Of a stretch of DNA of 64,000 bases, positions 1 through 11,204 are shown piece by piece; the first letter of the stretch is position 1, and each line of letters starts with the position of its first letter. Under the pieces are notes generated by a model. The model was not told the origin of the DNA and made no database searches. It worked only from the letters and a program-made list of their open reading frames with translations. The position numbers and the translations under genes were made by a program. The stretch spans positions 46,228 through 110,227 of the forward strand of contig NZ_GG703818.1 of NCBI RefSeq assembly GCF_000156395.1, given 5' to 3'. Origin of the DNA: Providencia rustigianii DSM 4541 (GTDB lineage: Bacteria > Pseudomonadota > Gammaproteobacteria > Enterobacterales > Enterobacteriaceae).

Positions 1-1026
<1,026 letters not shown>

Positions 1027-1075
1027 TTACTATAAAGAAGGAACTTAAATTAAAGTTGTTATCGATAAAAATCGA

Positions 1076-3202
1076 TTATTTAGCGTTACGAGCTTCGATT
1101 ACAGCTTGTGCAACGTTGTTTGGCGCTTCATTGTACTTCAGGAACTCCATAGAGTATGAAGCACGACCTTGTGTCTGAGAACGCAGGTCAGTAGCATAAC
1201 CGAACATTTCGGATAATGGTACTTGTGCACGAACAACTTTACCAGTAGGTAAGTCATCCATACCTTCAATCATACCACGACGACGGTTCAGGTCACCAAT
1301 TACATCACCCATGTAGTCTTCAGGTGTTTCCACCTCAACTTTCATGATTGGCTCAAGCAGAACTGGTTTCGCTTTTTTGAAGCCGTCTTTAAATGCCAGC
1401 GATGCTGCCAATTTAAACGCCAATTCTGAGGAGTCGACATCATGGTAAGAACCGAAGTGCAGACGAACACCCATGTTCACAACTGGGTAACCAGCTAATG
1501 GACCAGATTTCAGCTGCTCTTGGAGACCTTTATCAACCGCAGGGATGTATTCGCTAGGAATCACACCACCTTTAATGTCGTTGACAAATTCGTATTCCAT
1601 GTTGACGCCGTCTTTGTCTGCCTTGTTCAGTGGGTACATATCGATAACGACATGACCGTACTGACCACGACCACCAGACTGTTTCGCGTGTTTACCTTCA
1701 ATGTCAGTCACTTTCATCGTGATTGCTTCACGGTAAGCAACTTGAGGTTTACCAACGTTCGCTTCAACTTTAAATTCACGACGCATACGGTCAACCAGAA
1801 CGTCCAAGTGCAATTCACCCATACCAGCGATGATAGTCTGATTAGTCTCTTCATCGGTTGATACGCGGAATGATGGATCTTCTTGAGCCAAACGGCCAAG
1901 TGCGATACCCATTTTTTCTTGGTCAGCTTTAGTTTTTGGTTCAATTGCAACAGAGATTACTGGCTCTGGGAATTCCATACGCTCCAGGATGATTGGTGCA
2001 TCAATAGCACATAAAGTATCACCTGTAGTTACGTCTTTCAGACCGATAGCAGCCGCGATGTCACCAGCGCGAACTTCTTTAATCTCTTCACGCTTGTTAG
2101 CGTGCATCTGAACGATACGACCAAAACGTTCTTTCTTAGATTTAACTGGGTTCAGTACAGTATCACCTGAATTAACAACACCGGAGTAAACACGGAAGAA
2201 TGTCAGGTTACCAACGAACGGGTCAGTTGCAATTTTAAATGCTAAAGAGGAGAACGGCTCATCATCACTTGCATGACGCTCAGCTGGAGTATCTTTACCA
2301 TCATCCAGAATACCGTTGATTGCAGGTACGTCTGTAGGTGCTGGTAAGTACTCAACAACTGCATCCAGCATCGCCTGAACACCTTTGTTCTTAAACGCAG
2401 AACCACAAGTAACCAGGATAATTTCGCTTGCCAGAACACGTTGACGAAGTGCAGCTTTAATCTCGTCTTCAGTCAGGTCTTCACCGCCCAGATATTTTTC
2501 CATCAGATCTTCTGATGCTTCTGCTGCGGATTCAACTAAATAGTTGTGCCATTCTTCAGCTAAGTCTTGAAGATCTGCAGGGATATCTTCGTATTCGAAG
2601 GTAACACCTTGGTCTTCATCGCTCCACTTGATCGCTTTCATTTTGATCAGGTCAACAACACCAGTGAAGCCTTCTTCTGCGCCTACTGGAATTTGAAGTG
2701 GAACTGGGTTAGCTGCTAAACGCGTTTTTAATTGCTCAACAACGCGTAAGTAGTTCGCACCCATACGGTCCATTTTGTTAACGAACGCGATACGTGGAAC
2801 TTTATATTTGTTAGCCTGACGCCATACAGTTTCAGACTGTGGCTGAACACCACCAACCGCACAGTAAACCATTACTGCACCATCAAGAACACGCATAGAA
2901 CGTTCTACTTCGATTGTGAAGTCAACGTGTCCTGGGGTGTCGATGATATTGATACGGTGTGGCTCGAACTGTTTTGCCATACCAGACCAGAATGCCGTAG
3001 TCGCAGCGGAAGTGATAGTAATACCACGCTCTTGCTCCTGCTCCATCCAGTCCATTGTTGCAGAACCTTCGTGAGTTTCACCAATTTTATGGTTTACACC
3101 AGTATAGAACAGAATACGTTCAGAAGTTGTGGTTTTACCGGCGTCGATGTGTGCACTGATACCGATATTACGATAGCGTGCTATGGGCGTTTGACGGGCC
3201 AT
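1076..3202 (-). CDS. fusA: Elongation factor G
   Basis: EF-G is the translocation GTPase and, with RRF, also splits post-termination ribosomes. The 708-residue product is close to the E. coli length of 704. The P-loop [10 protein letters not shown] lies at residues 17-26, DTPGH at 88-92 and NKMD at 142-145, followed by the usual domains II to V. It is the third gene of the str operon, 86 bases after rpsG, and a hairpin occupies that gap. Nothing in the sequence suggests an altered or truncated protein. Confidence 0.98.
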   Translation of the reverse strand: MARQTPIARYRNIGISAHIDAGKTTTSERILFYTGVNHKIGETHEGSATMDWMEQEQERGITITSAATTAFWSGMAKQFEPHRINIIDTPGHVDFTIEVERSMRVLDGAVMVYCAVGGVQPQSETVWRQANKYKVPRIAFVNKMDRMGANYLRVVEQLKTRLAANPVPLQIPVGAEEGFTGVVDLIKMKAIKWSDEDQGVTFEYEDIPADLQDLAEEWHNYLVESAAEASEDLMEKYLGGEDLTEDEIKAALRQRVLASEIILVTCGSAFKNKGVQAMLDAVVEYLPAPTDVPAINGILDDGKDTPAERHASDDEPFSSLAFKIATDPFVGNLTFFRVYSGVVNSGDTVLNPVKSKKERFGRIVQMHANKREEIKEVRAGDIAAAIGLKDVTTGDTLCAIDAPIILERMEFPEPVISVAIEPKTKADQEKMGIALGRLAQEDPSFRVSTDEETNQTIIAGMGELHLDVLVDRMRREFKVEANVGKPQVAYREAITMKVTDIEGKHAKQSGGRGQYGHVVIDMYPLNKADKDGVNMEYEFVNDIKGGVIPSEYIPAVDKGLQEQLKSGPLAGYPVVNMGVRLHFGSYHDVDSSELAFKLAASLAFKDGFKKAKPVLLEPIMKVEVETPEDYMGDVIGDLNRRRGMIEGMDDLPTGKVVRAQVPLSEMFGYATDLRSQTQGRASYSMEFLKYNEAPNNVAQAVIEARNAK

Positions 3203-3238
3203 TTTTTCCTCTCTCGTGGGCGTTCAATTTATCATATA

Positions 3239-3260
3239 AAGGGTAGCGAAAGGCTACCCT
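3239..3260 (-). other. Hairpin between rpsG and fusA
   Basis: GGGTAGC (3241-3247) pairs with GCTACCC (3253-3259) around a five-base loop. On the transcribed minus strand the stem is followed by TTTAT, so it could act as a weak attenuator or processing site inside the str operon. Its function is inferred only from shape and position. Confidence 0.5.
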
Positions 3261-3288
3261 GAGATACATCACTAATATCAGTAAGAAA

Positions 3289-4344
<1,056 letters not shown>

Positions 4345-4367
4345 GAAATATACAACTTTTAGTGACT

Positions 4368-4655
4368 TTATAAGGCAAAATGTTGCTTATGAGCCTCAGT
4401 CAGTGTCACAAAACCTTGATATGTGATGATAGAAACGTTGTCAGAAATTTTTTTCTGCAATCCTCTGGCGTTAATATCAACATCTAAGGCGTAAATTTGA
4501 GCACCGCTGTTTTGTAATTCAGCGAGGTACTTTGAGTGCGCAATGGCGGCGACAACCCCATCTTGCATCAGTAGAACAGCGTCATTGTTTGTTATTAACC
4601 GCAATATAGCGGGAAAATCACATTTAAACGGGGAGGTAGCGATTGTGTATAGCAT
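4368..4655 (-). CDS. tusB: Sulfurtransferase complex subunit TusB
   Basis: TusB is a DsrH-family subunit of the TusBCD heterohexamer, which relays sulfur from TusA to TusE for 2-thiolation of uridine 34 in some tRNAs. Starting at the ATG at 4653-4655 (MLYTIATSPF) gives 95 residues, the usual family length; eight further codons upstream are open but probably not used. It is the last gene of the yheO-tusDCB group and ends just upstream of the str promoter. Confidence 0.93.
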   Translation of the reverse strand: MLYTIATSPFKCDFPAILRLITNNDAVLLMQDGVVAAIAHSKYLAELQNSGAQIYALDVDINARGLQKKISDNVSIITYQGFVTLTEAHKQHFAL

Positions 4656-4694
4656 GGACGGGATCCTACTACAGATCAAAATTTGAGCGCAAGC

Positions 4695-5054
4695 TTAAAA
4701 TTTAAGCACGACATCGCAAGATGACAATTTTTCTTTGATTTGCTGCGCCGTTAAAAACTCCGGAGGAACAACCCATTCATTTTGTTGGCTAATGCCTCTT
4801 TCCTGTAATGAGTCCATACATATGTAAATATTTTCGATGTCATATAGAGGCAAAATTTTAAATGTCGAGATATAGTCGCGCGCCAGAATTTCTTTAGGTT
4901 GTTGATATCCGAGTAGCTGGCAAACACCATCAGAAATAAAGAAAACACTGATATCGTCACTCAATGCAGATGTTGCTAACAATGCATCTAGCCCTTCTCG
5001 CCCACTGGCACTTCCATGAGGTATGGTGGTAAAAACAAAGGCAATTTTTTTCAC
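4695..5054 (-). CDS. tusC: Sulfurtransferase complex subunit TusC
   Basis: TusC is the DsrF-family subunit of the TusBCD sulfur relay. The 119-residue product opens with [29 protein letters not shown], matching the family's N-terminal strand and the glycine-rich loop after it. It lies between tusD (25 bases upstream) and tusB (39 bases downstream) on the same strand, the standard order. Confidence 0.94.
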   Translation of the reverse strand: MKKIAFVFTTIPHGSASGREGLDALLATSALSDDISVFFISDGVCQLLGYQQPKEILARDYISTFKILPLYDIENIYICMDSLQERGISQQNEWVVPPEFLTAQQIKEKLSSCDVVLKF

Positions 5055-5079
5055 AAGATACCTTCAATAAAATCGCAGC

Positions 5080-5484
5080 TTAAAACTGGATAGTGCGGTC
5101 AGTTGTTAACATAGCTTCAGCAAGACTGCCTAAACCACTCATGATGAAACCGTCCGATAAATTATGTGTAGGTAATGATAATGAGGCTGCTTGCTCTTTA
5201 TCAATAATTCCACGACGTAATCCTGCGGCGACACAGATATGCATTTCACAACCAGATTCTTGTGCTAACTTCCGCCATGCATTGACTAAATCGAATTCAT
5301 CCGTAGCCGGTGAGGTGAGCACGTTACCGTTGAGAACCCCATCTTGATAAAAAAATAGGGTTTTCAAAATATGCCCCGCTTTCAGTAGAGCTTTGGCAAA
5401 CTGGTAGGCACTCGCAGCTTGCGAAGTGCCATAAGCAGGTCCAGTGACTAATAAGCAGTAAGTTAATGGGTTTGGCTTACTCAT
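5080..5484 (-). CDS. tusD: Sulfurtransferase complex subunit TusD
   Basis: TusD is the DsrE-family subunit carrying the active cysteine of the TusBCD sulfur relay. The core [21 protein letters not shown] and the FFYQDGV segment are recognisable, and the catalytic cysteine is the one in [11 protein letters not shown]. The protein is 134 residues, slightly longer than E. coli (128) because of an extra N-terminal stretch. Its ATG overlaps the yheO stop as ATGA, indicating translational coupling, and this supports the longer start. Confidence 0.94.
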   Translation of the reverse strand: MSKPNPLTYCLLVTGPAYGTSQAASAYQFAKALLKAGHILKTLFFYQDGVLNGNVLTSPATDEFDLVNAWRKLAQESGCEMHICVAAGLRRGIIDKEQAASLSLPTHNLSDGFIMSGLGSLAEAMLTTDRTIQF

Positions 5485-6185
5485 TCACCACTCTTAAATT
5501 GGCGGATATATAAATAAACGGTGTGCTTAGAGATGTTTAGGCGATCTGCAACTTGGTTAATCGCATCTTTAATATCGAAAATACCTTTTTCATAAAGGTT
5601 GAGTACAACTTGCTTGTTCTTCGCGTTATTCGATACGTTGCGATCATTACTCACTTCTTCAATGGTGTATTCCAAAGTTTGTGCAACAAGATCATCAACA
5701 GACGATGCAAAGTTAACATCAGATGTAATCTCTTGCTTTTCTTCTGGCACAAAGCTTTTGATAATCTCAGAGAAAGGAACATCTAAGTTCATATTGATGC
5801 ACAATAAACCAATGACACGCTGCTTACGATTACGAATCGCAATAGTGACCGATTTCATTAAATCGCCACTTTTTGCCTTAGTAAAGTAAGCTTTTGATAC
5901 ATTGGATTCCGCATCAGCCATATCGTGTAGCATTCTTAACGCGAGGTCAGTAATTGGTGAGCCAATTTTACGACCAGTATGCTGACCATTTGCTATTCTC
6001 ACCGCTGAACATTTTAGGTCTTCCAAAGAGTGAAGAACAATTTCACAATGCTCACCAATTAGCATAGCGAGTCCATCAACCGCAGCTTCATAAGACTTTA
6101 AAATTTCATGGTCTGTCTCAGTAAAAGGTTGGTTATCTAAAATATTGATATCACTGAGATCATGGGATTGTAATGCATCAGACAT
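5481..6185 (-). CDS. yheO: YheO family PAS/HTH transcriptional regulator
   Basis: The 234-residue protein fits the YheO family: an N-terminal PAS-like domain (roughly residues 25-140, including [13 protein letters not shown]) and a C-terminal helix-turn-helix (last 50 residues, [22 protein letters not shown]). It heads the yheO-tusDCB group and overlaps tusD by four bases. The ligand and target genes are not well established for the family, so a role in controlling the tus genes is only suggested by position. Confidence 0.9.
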   Translation of the reverse strand: MSDALQSHDLSDINILDNQPFTETDHEILKSYEAAVDGLAMLIGEHCEIVLHSLEDLKCSAVRIANGQHTGRKIGSPITDLALRMLHDMADAESNVSKAYFTKAKSGDLMKSVTIAIRNRKQRVIGLLCINMNLDVPFSEIIKSFVPEEKQEITSDVNFASSVDDLVAQTLEYTIEEVSNDRNVSNNAKNKQVVLNLYEKGIFDIKDAINQVADRLNISKHTVYLYIRQFKSGE

Positions 6186-6526
6186 TTCAACTTCATCCTT
6201 CTAAAGTGTATAAAATTCATCACGTCGGCTAGCAAGGCATTCATTATTCGACTAATTTGCCTTCATTTTATTGCTCATAGCTGACGTATATGATGATAAA
6301 AAATAAAAACGAATCTATTGAAGTTAAAACTACGAGGCGCTGCCGTCAAGAGAATGAATGCAAGAGAGTATGTTTTATCACAAGTTTCATGCAATTTAAG
6401 ATTTTTAAATACAAATTTTCTCTCAAGGCTTATACAAAACTATTTTTTTCGTCTCGTATTGACCATTGAATACAAAAAAACCCAGAACAAGTCTGGGTTT
6501 CATCAATTTTGTCTCATAGAGAAAAA
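6186..6526. other. Intergenic region between fkpA and yheO
   Basis: This 341-base gap holds the fkpA terminator at its left end and presumably the yheO promoter at its right end. The reading frames inside it are short, AT-rich and without a convincing ribosome binding site or similarity, so no gene is called. Confidence 0.6.
6474..6500 (-). terminator. fkpA rho-independent terminator
   Basis: CCCAGA and TCTGGG (6481-6497) form the stem core; read on the minus strand, AAACCCAGA..TCTGGG is followed by a run of seven T. It lies 27 bases after the fkpA stop. Confidence 0.85.
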
Positions 6527-7270
6527 TTATTTTGCAGCTGGTTTGATATCTAATAATTCAACATCAAAGACCAATGTGGAGTTTGCAGGGATACCTGGAA
6601 CGCCATTCTCACCGTATGCTAATTCTGGTGGGATCACTAACTGAATTTTTCCGCCTTTTTTCAGGTTAGATAAACCTTCAGTCCAGCCTTTGATCACTGA
6701 ATTCAATGGAATTGTCAGTGGCTCATTACGTGCATATGAACTATCGAATTCAGAACCATCAACTAAAGTTCCTTTATAATGAACAACAACAGTTTCATCT
6801 TCTTTAGGTTTTGCGCCTGTACCATCTTTTTCAATTTTGTATAGCAGACCTGATTTCGTTTTTACTACGCCTTTTTCTTTAGCGTATGCAGCACGGTAAT
6901 CAGCACCTTTTTTCTCATTAGCGACAGTTTCGTCTTTAATTTTTTTCTCAGCAGCTGCTTTTACTTGACCTTCAAATTGACGTAAAGTTTCTTCAACTTC
7001 AGCATCTGTCATTTTGCTTTTACCGTTGAATGCATCTTGAACACCGGCAAGTAGTTGAGCTTTATCCAGGTTGATACCAATGGTTTTTTGCTCATCTAAA
7101 GAATTCTGCATGTAGCGGCCTAAAGAGGCACCTAGTGCGTAAGCATTACGCTCTTCTGCATTTTTGAATGCGCTGCTTTGCGCTTTTGCTTCTGCTGCCA
7201 TGACTTGCGGTGCCGCAAATGTCAGCGCTAATGTCGTTGCTAATAGACTTGCCTTAAACAGTGATTTCAT
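6527..7270 (-). CDS. fkpA: Periplasmic FKBP-type peptidyl-prolyl isomerase FkpA
   Basis: FkpA is a periplasmic chaperone and prolyl isomerase that helps envelope proteins fold. Residues 1-25 are a Sec signal peptide ending PQVMAAEA; residues 30-125 form the helical dimerisation domain; residues 140-245 are the FKBP domain with VVVHYKGTLVDGSEFDSSY and the active-site LVIPPELAYGENGVPGIPANS. At 247 residues it is slightly shorter than E. coli FkpA (270). It is a single gene divergent from slyX, with its own terminator and a possible sigma-E promoter. Confidence 0.95.
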   Translation of the reverse strand: MKSLFKASLLATTLALTFAAPQVMAAEAKAQSSAFKNAEERNAYALGASLGRYMQNSLDEQKTIGINLDKAQLLAGVQDAFNGKSKMTDAEVEETLRQFEGQVKAAAEKKIKDETVANEKKGADYRAAYAKEKGVVKTKSGLLYKIEKDGTGAKPKEDETVVVHYKGTLVDGSEFDSSYARNEPLTIPLNSVIKGWTEGLSNLKKGGKIQLVIPPELAYGENGVPGIPANSTLVFDVELLDIKPAAK

Positions 7271-7299
7271 CCTAATCTCCGATAGCTATTATTCGAGTC

Positions 7300-7330
7300 T
7301 TTGAGACTCACTTTTATTGATAGCTGTTCC
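7300..7330 (-). promoter_or_regulatory. Possible sigma-E promoter of fkpA
   Basis: On the minus strand GGAAC (7326-7330) is followed, after a spacer of about 19 bases, by TCTCAAA (7300-7306), roughly 30 bases before the fkpA start. This resembles the sigma-E pattern GGAACTT / TCTGA. fkpA belongs to the sigma-E regulon in E. coli. The spacing and the -10 match are imperfect. Confidence 0.4.
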
Positions 7331-7504
7331 TTTAATTTAAAAAACAAGCTGTCAGTTAACACAATTAATATAAGAATATCTTAGACCACATTAACAAAAA
7401 GAGGTTTCAACGCCTATACCTTTAAGTAAAACTTATCTGTTGATTTGTAATGTTCGGTTATTATGATGTTTTTTTATGATGAGAACCCATAAGGAGAGTC
7501 TAAA

Positions 7505-7726
7505 ATGGATGCATCAGATACTTTTGAACAACGGTTGGAACTTTTAGAAAGTAAAGTTGCTTTCCAAGAATTGACGATTGAACAACTTAACCAAGTGATC
7601 ACAGAGCAACAAATGCAACTGTCAAAAATGCAAGAGCATCTCCGAATTGTCGCTGAAAGATTAAAAGCATCACAATCTTCCCATCTCGCACGTCCAGAGG
7701 AAGAAACTCCGCCACCACATTACTAA
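7505..7726 (+). CDS. slyX: SlyX family protein
   Basis: SlyX is a small cytoplasmic coiled-coil protein of unknown function. The 73-residue product is almost entirely a heptad-repeat helix ([21 protein letters not shown] onwards) with the proline-rich tail ending in PPPHY that is typical of the family. AAGGAGAG lies upstream of the ATG. It is convergent with slyD and divergent from fkpA, as in E. coli. Confidence 0.93.
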   Translation: MDASDTFEQRLELLESKVAFQELTIEQLNQVITEQQMQLSKMQEHLRIVAERLKASQSSHLARPEEETPPPHY

Positions 7727-7740
7727 TGTGGGCTAAAACG

Positions 7741-7770
7741 AGAAAAGGAAAGCATAAGCTTTCCTTTTCT
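7741..7770. terminator. Bidirectional terminator between slyX and slyD
   Basis: AGAAAAGGAAAGC and GCTTTCCTTTTCT form a perfect 13-base stem around ATAA. The A-rich and T-rich ends allow it to serve the convergent genes slyX and slyD. Confidence 0.85.
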
Positions 7771-7785
7771 ACAAACAGTTAAGGC

Positions 7786-8391
7786 TTAGTGGCAGCCGCA
7801 ACCGCCTTGTTTTTGACCGTGTCCGTGACCTTCGCCACCGCCACAGCAACCGCCTTCAGAACCATGGCTATGACCGCCACCGCCACAACAACCACCTTCG
7901 TGGTCATGGTCGTGGTCGTGACCATCTGCACCATGAACATGTCCATGTGCGATTTCTTCTTCTGTTGCTTCACGGATAGCCATGACTTCAACGTTAAATT
8001 TCAGGTTTTGGCCCGCTAACATGTGGTTACCATCAACGATAACTTCATCGCCTTCGATTCCAGTGATTTCAACTGGAACAGGACCCATATCAGTGTCAGC
8101 TAAGAAACGCATGCCCACTTCTAACTCATCAACACCCATAAATACATCTTTTGGTACGCGTTGAACTAAGTTGTCATCATACTGACCATATGCATCGTCT
8201 GAAGCGACTTCAACATCGAAATGTTCACCAACTTCACGGCCTTCTAATGCTTTTTCCAGACCAGAAATTAAAGAACCACGACCATGCAGGTAGTCCATTG
8301 GCGCACTGGCTGGGGACTCATCAACTAAAACACCGTCTTCTGTTCTTACTTGGTAAGCTAAGCTCACAACCAAGTCTTTTGCTACTTTCAT
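7786..8391 (-). CDS. slyD: FKBP-type prolyl isomerase and metallochaperone SlyD
   Basis: SlyD is a cytoplasmic prolyl isomerase and chaperone that also delivers nickel to hydrogenase maturation. The start MKVAKDLVVSLAYQV at 8391 is supported by GGAGATGTC; a longer in-frame reading to 8430 is not needed. Residues 1-70 and 125-150 form the FKBP domain, with the IF chaperone insert between them. The last 50 residues are packed with His, Cys and Gly (HDHDHDHEGGCCGGGGHSHG), the metal-binding tail. The protein is 201 residues (E. coli 196). Confidence 0.96.
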   Translation of the reverse strand: MKVAKDLVVSLAYQVRTEDGVLVDESPASAPMDYLHGRGSLISGLEKALEGREVGEHFDVEVASDDAYGQYDDNLVQRVPKDVFMGVDELEVGMRFLADTDMGPVPVEITGIEGDEVIVDGNHMLAGQNLKFNVEVMAIREATEEEIAHGHVHGADGHDHDHDHEGGCCGGGGHSHGSEGGCCGGGEGHGHGQKQGGCGCH

Positions 8392-8477
8392 GACATCTCC
8401 TACGACCCGTAAGGGAAAAATTTTTGCCAATTGTACCGGAAAACATGTGTGCTGTATTGAGAATTGACAAAATTCTC

Positions 8478-8681
8478 TTACTCTGGATTAAAAATACCGA
8501 TTACTTTTTCTTGTTTTCTAACATGCTCCGTTGCATCACCCTCAACTTGTCGTTGTTGATCGCCGCACTTCACACATTCCACTACATCAATTTTATCTTC
8601 ACGCCACATCATCAAAGTATCTTGGGACTGGCATTTAGGGCAAGTAGCCCCCGCAATAAAGCGTTTACGTGTTGACGCCAT
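8478..8681 (-). CDS. yheV: YheV family putative zinc-ribbon protein
   Basis: This 67-residue protein (start MASTRKRFIAGATCPKC at 8681) carries two CxxC pairs, CPKC and CVKC, spaced as in a zinc ribbon, and ends HVRKQEKVIGIFNPE. YheV has no established function. It lies 10 bases downstream of kefB on the same strand, so the two are probably co-transcribed, the same arrangement as in E. coli. Confidence 0.92.
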   Translation of the reverse strand: MASTRKRFIAGATCPKCQSQDTLMMWREDKIDVVECVKCGDQQRQVEGDATEHVRKQEKVIGIFNPE

Positions 8682-8691
8682 TTTTCTACCT

Positions 8692-10500
8692 TCACTGTTC
8701 GCGATTCCAGCTATGAGGCTGGCGATTTTCTCTTTGCATCTCTTTTTCAAAAAGCTCGTTTAATTCACGGCGAGCTTCTTTAATACGTGATATTTGGCCA
8801 CTGTCGCTATTTTCATTTTCAGGAACGACATCCCTTAGCATACGCATATCTAGACGACGGAAATGCTGTTTCGCTCGATAAGCTTGGTGAGGATGCATTC
8901 CTGTGCTGACTAATGCTTTGCTTCCCATCTCTAAAGCACTGGAAAAAGTTTCACGGCTAAAATCTGTCACACCACTATGCAGTAATTCGTGAGCTTCTAA
9001 ACGCCCTTCAGCACGAGCAATAATATGTAAATTAGGGAAGTTTTCTTGGCAAATTCGGACTATTTCCATCACTTCTTCTGGAACATTGCTAGTGATAACA
9101 ATCGATTTTGCTTTATCTGCCCCCGCTGAGCGTAATAGTTGAAGGTCTCTAGCATCCCCATAATATACGGTGTAACCATAGCGGCGCATGGTACTAATTG
9201 CGGTGACATCTTGCTCTAATACGGTAATTTTCACCTTATTCGCCATGAGTAAGCGACCAACAACCTGCCCCATTCTCCCAAAACCAACCAAAATAACATG
9301 GGGATCATTATCCTCAACAAACGGTTTTTCTGTGGAAAAAGGTTGTTGATTATAGCGACGGTTCAAATAAGCATCTATCAGCTGCATCACAAGTGGGGTT
9401 GTCATCATGGATAATGTCACCACAACCAACAGTAAATCCATCTGCACCTCGTTGATAACACTCGCTCCAAATGCTGTCGCGTAAATCACAAATGCAAATT
9501 CCCCACCTTGACTGAGTACCCCAGAAAATTGAGCCCTTGCGCCATTGCGTAAACGAGCTGCAAAACCTAACCCATATAAAACCAACGCTTTTACAGCCAC
9601 CAAAGCAACCACGGCAATTAAGACCTGTGGCAGGTAGCTCCATAGGACTTGTAGGTTAAGGGACATACCCACAGAGATAAAAAATAATCCCAGAAGCAGC
9701 CCTTTAAATGGATCGATATTGATTTCTAGCTCATGGCGGAATTCCGTTTCTGCTAGCATGACCCCCGCCATAAACGTACCGAGCGCCATTGAAAAACCTA
9801 AGCTTTCCATCACTAGTGCTGATCCGAGAACCACCAGTAACGCAGCTGCTGTGAAAATTTCATGTACACCAGACTTAGCCGCTAATCGGAATAATGGACG
9901 TAATAGATAACGCCCGACAATCCATAATCCAGCGAAAGCGACAACTTTCAAGCCAATTTTATACCAGTCGCTACTCCCTGTATCCCCTGCGAGGAGTGGG
10001 ATCAACGCCATTATTGGAATAACCGCCATATCTTGAAAAAGTAAAACAGAAAAACCGAGCTGCCCACTTTCTTGCTTAGACATGCCCTTTTCATCCATTA
10101 ACTGCAATGCCATTGCCGTGGAGGACATTGCCATACCGAGCCCACCAACAACCGCCGCTTGCCATGAAAATTGTGCAAGAATTAATAACCCAGCCATAAT
10201 CGCAGCAGTGACGACAACCTGAACTGAGCCTACGCCAAAAATTGATCGCCGAAGTTCCCAAAGCTTAGAGGGCTTTAATTCCAACCCAATCAGGAACATT
10301 AGAAAAACCACACCCATTTCGGAAAAATGCAGAATATCGTCGACATTGTGAATAAAACCGAATACAAAGGGCCCAATTATGATGCCTGCTAGCAAATACC
10401 CCAGCACCGCTCCCAAACGAATTTTTTGCGCAATCGGCACCATAACCACACCCGCGCACAGAAATATGATCACTGACTCGAAAAGGTTCAGTTCATCCAT
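8692..10500 (-). CDS. kefB: Glutathione-regulated potassium efflux antiporter KefB
   Basis: KefB exports potassium in exchange for protons, is held closed by glutathione, and opens on electrophile adducts, acidifying the cytoplasm for protection. The 602-residue protein has about 12 membrane helices in its first 385 residues (Na+/H+ exchanger fold), then a cytoplasmic RCK/KTN domain beginning [15 protein letters not shown], a Rossmann glycine motif. It overlaps kefG by 8 bases and precedes yheV. Close resemblance to KefC is possible, but the kefG-kefB-yheV order identifies KefB. Confidence 0.96.
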   Translation of the reverse strand: MDELNLFESVIIFLCAGVVMVPIAQKIRLGAVLGYLLAGIIIGPFVFGFIHNVDDILHFSEMGVVFLMFLIGLELKPSKLWELRRSIFGVGSVQVVVTAAIMAGLLILAQFSWQAAVVGGLGMAMSSTAMALQLMDEKGMSKQESGQLGFSVLLFQDMAVIPIMALIPLLAGDTGSSDWYKIGLKVVAFAGLWIVGRYLLRPLFRLAAKSGVHEIFTAAALLVVLGSALVMESLGFSMALGTFMAGVMLAETEFRHELEINIDPFKGLLLGLFFISVGMSLNLQVLWSYLPQVLIAVVALVAVKALVLYGLGFAARLRNGARAQFSGVLSQGGEFAFVIYATAFGASVINEVQMDLLLVVVTLSMMTTPLVMQLIDAYLNRRYNQQPFSTEKPFVEDNDPHVILVGFGRMGQVVGRLLMANKVKITVLEQDVTAISTMRRYGYTVYYGDARDLQLLRSAGADKAKSIVITSNVPEEVMEIVRICQENFPNLHIIARAEGRLEAHELLHSGVTDFSRETFSSALEMGSKALVSTGMHPHQAYRAKQHFRRLDMRMLRDVVPENENSDSGQISRIKEARRELNELFEKEMQRENRQPHSWNREQ

Positions 10501-11053
10501 TTGGATTTCCTCCGGTACTTAAGGGTTGCTGCATCCATTGTTTATATTCACCAATCATTTGCTGTAGTCGTTCCCCCTCCAGCCGACGAGCAGAATAAAT
10601 AATACTTGGCGATAACCACTGCATGTCGCACATCAATGCCGTCAATTCAAACGGACGAAGTATTTCTAATAATGGATAACGGTTGTATCCACCATGCTGG
10701 TAAGCTGTAGCCGGTTCCCCGGTAGTAATAATCGAGCGCCAATATTTTCCTTTTAGTTTTTGGTAGCCCTGATCTGTTGCAAATCGCCGAGTTAGCACTT
10801 GGTCAAACCACTCTTTCAGTAAAGCGGGACAACTATAAGTGTAAAGAGGATGTTGAAATACAATGATGTCATGCTGACAAAGAAGCTTTTGCTCAGCCGT
10901 GATATCAATAAAAAAATCGGGGTAGGTCGCATATAAATCATGAACAGTAACATGCTCAAAATCACGTATAGCATTCAGTAACTGACGATTAGCAACAGAT
11001 TCATTTGGATATGGGTGAGCATAGACTACGAGCACTTTCGGTGTATTTGACAT
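10493..11053 (-). CDS. kefG: Glutathione-regulated potassium efflux ancillary protein KefG
   Basis: KefG is a flavodoxin-fold quinone-oxidoreductase-like cytoplasmic protein required for full KefB activity. The 186-residue product starts [20 protein letters not shown], with the flavin-phosphate loop motif AHPYPNES, and contains [19 protein letters not shown] typical of the NQO family. It is translated just before kefB with an 8-base overlap, suggesting coupled synthesis of the channel and its partner. Confidence 0.95.
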   Translation of the reverse strand: MSNTPKVLVVYAHPYPNESVANRQLLNAIRDFEHVTVHDLYATYPDFFIDITAEQKLLCQHDIIVFQHPLYTYSCPALLKEWFDQVLTRRFATDQGYQKLKGKYWRSIITTGEPATAYQHGGYNRYPLLEILRPFELTALMCDMQWLSPSIIYSARRLEGERLQQMIGEYKQWMQQPLSTGGNPNG

Positions 11054-11204
11054 CTTTCCCTCCTCAAAGGCGTGTCAGACGGATAATTTTCCGTTACCAT
11101 GCAGCCTCAAAAATGTACTTTAAGCTTAATATATTTCTGTAATAACTTTATTACTCAAATATATCCAACTCGATAATTTAACATATTTTCAATAGACGGT
11201 TTCT

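Noticed and set aside
1520-1861. Open frame on the plus strand inside fusA
   Set aside because: It lies entirely opposite fusA codons, has no ribosome site or recognisable domain, and is a by-product of the coding strand's codon use.
6318-6644. Plus-strand open frame of 108 codons across the fkpA terminator
   Set aside because: It overlaps the fkpA 3' end antisense and contains the terminator stem; its sequence is low-complexity.
7779-8019. Frames antisense or shifted to the slyD tail
   Set aside because: These reflect the repetitive His/Gly/Cys codons of the SlyD metal-binding tail.
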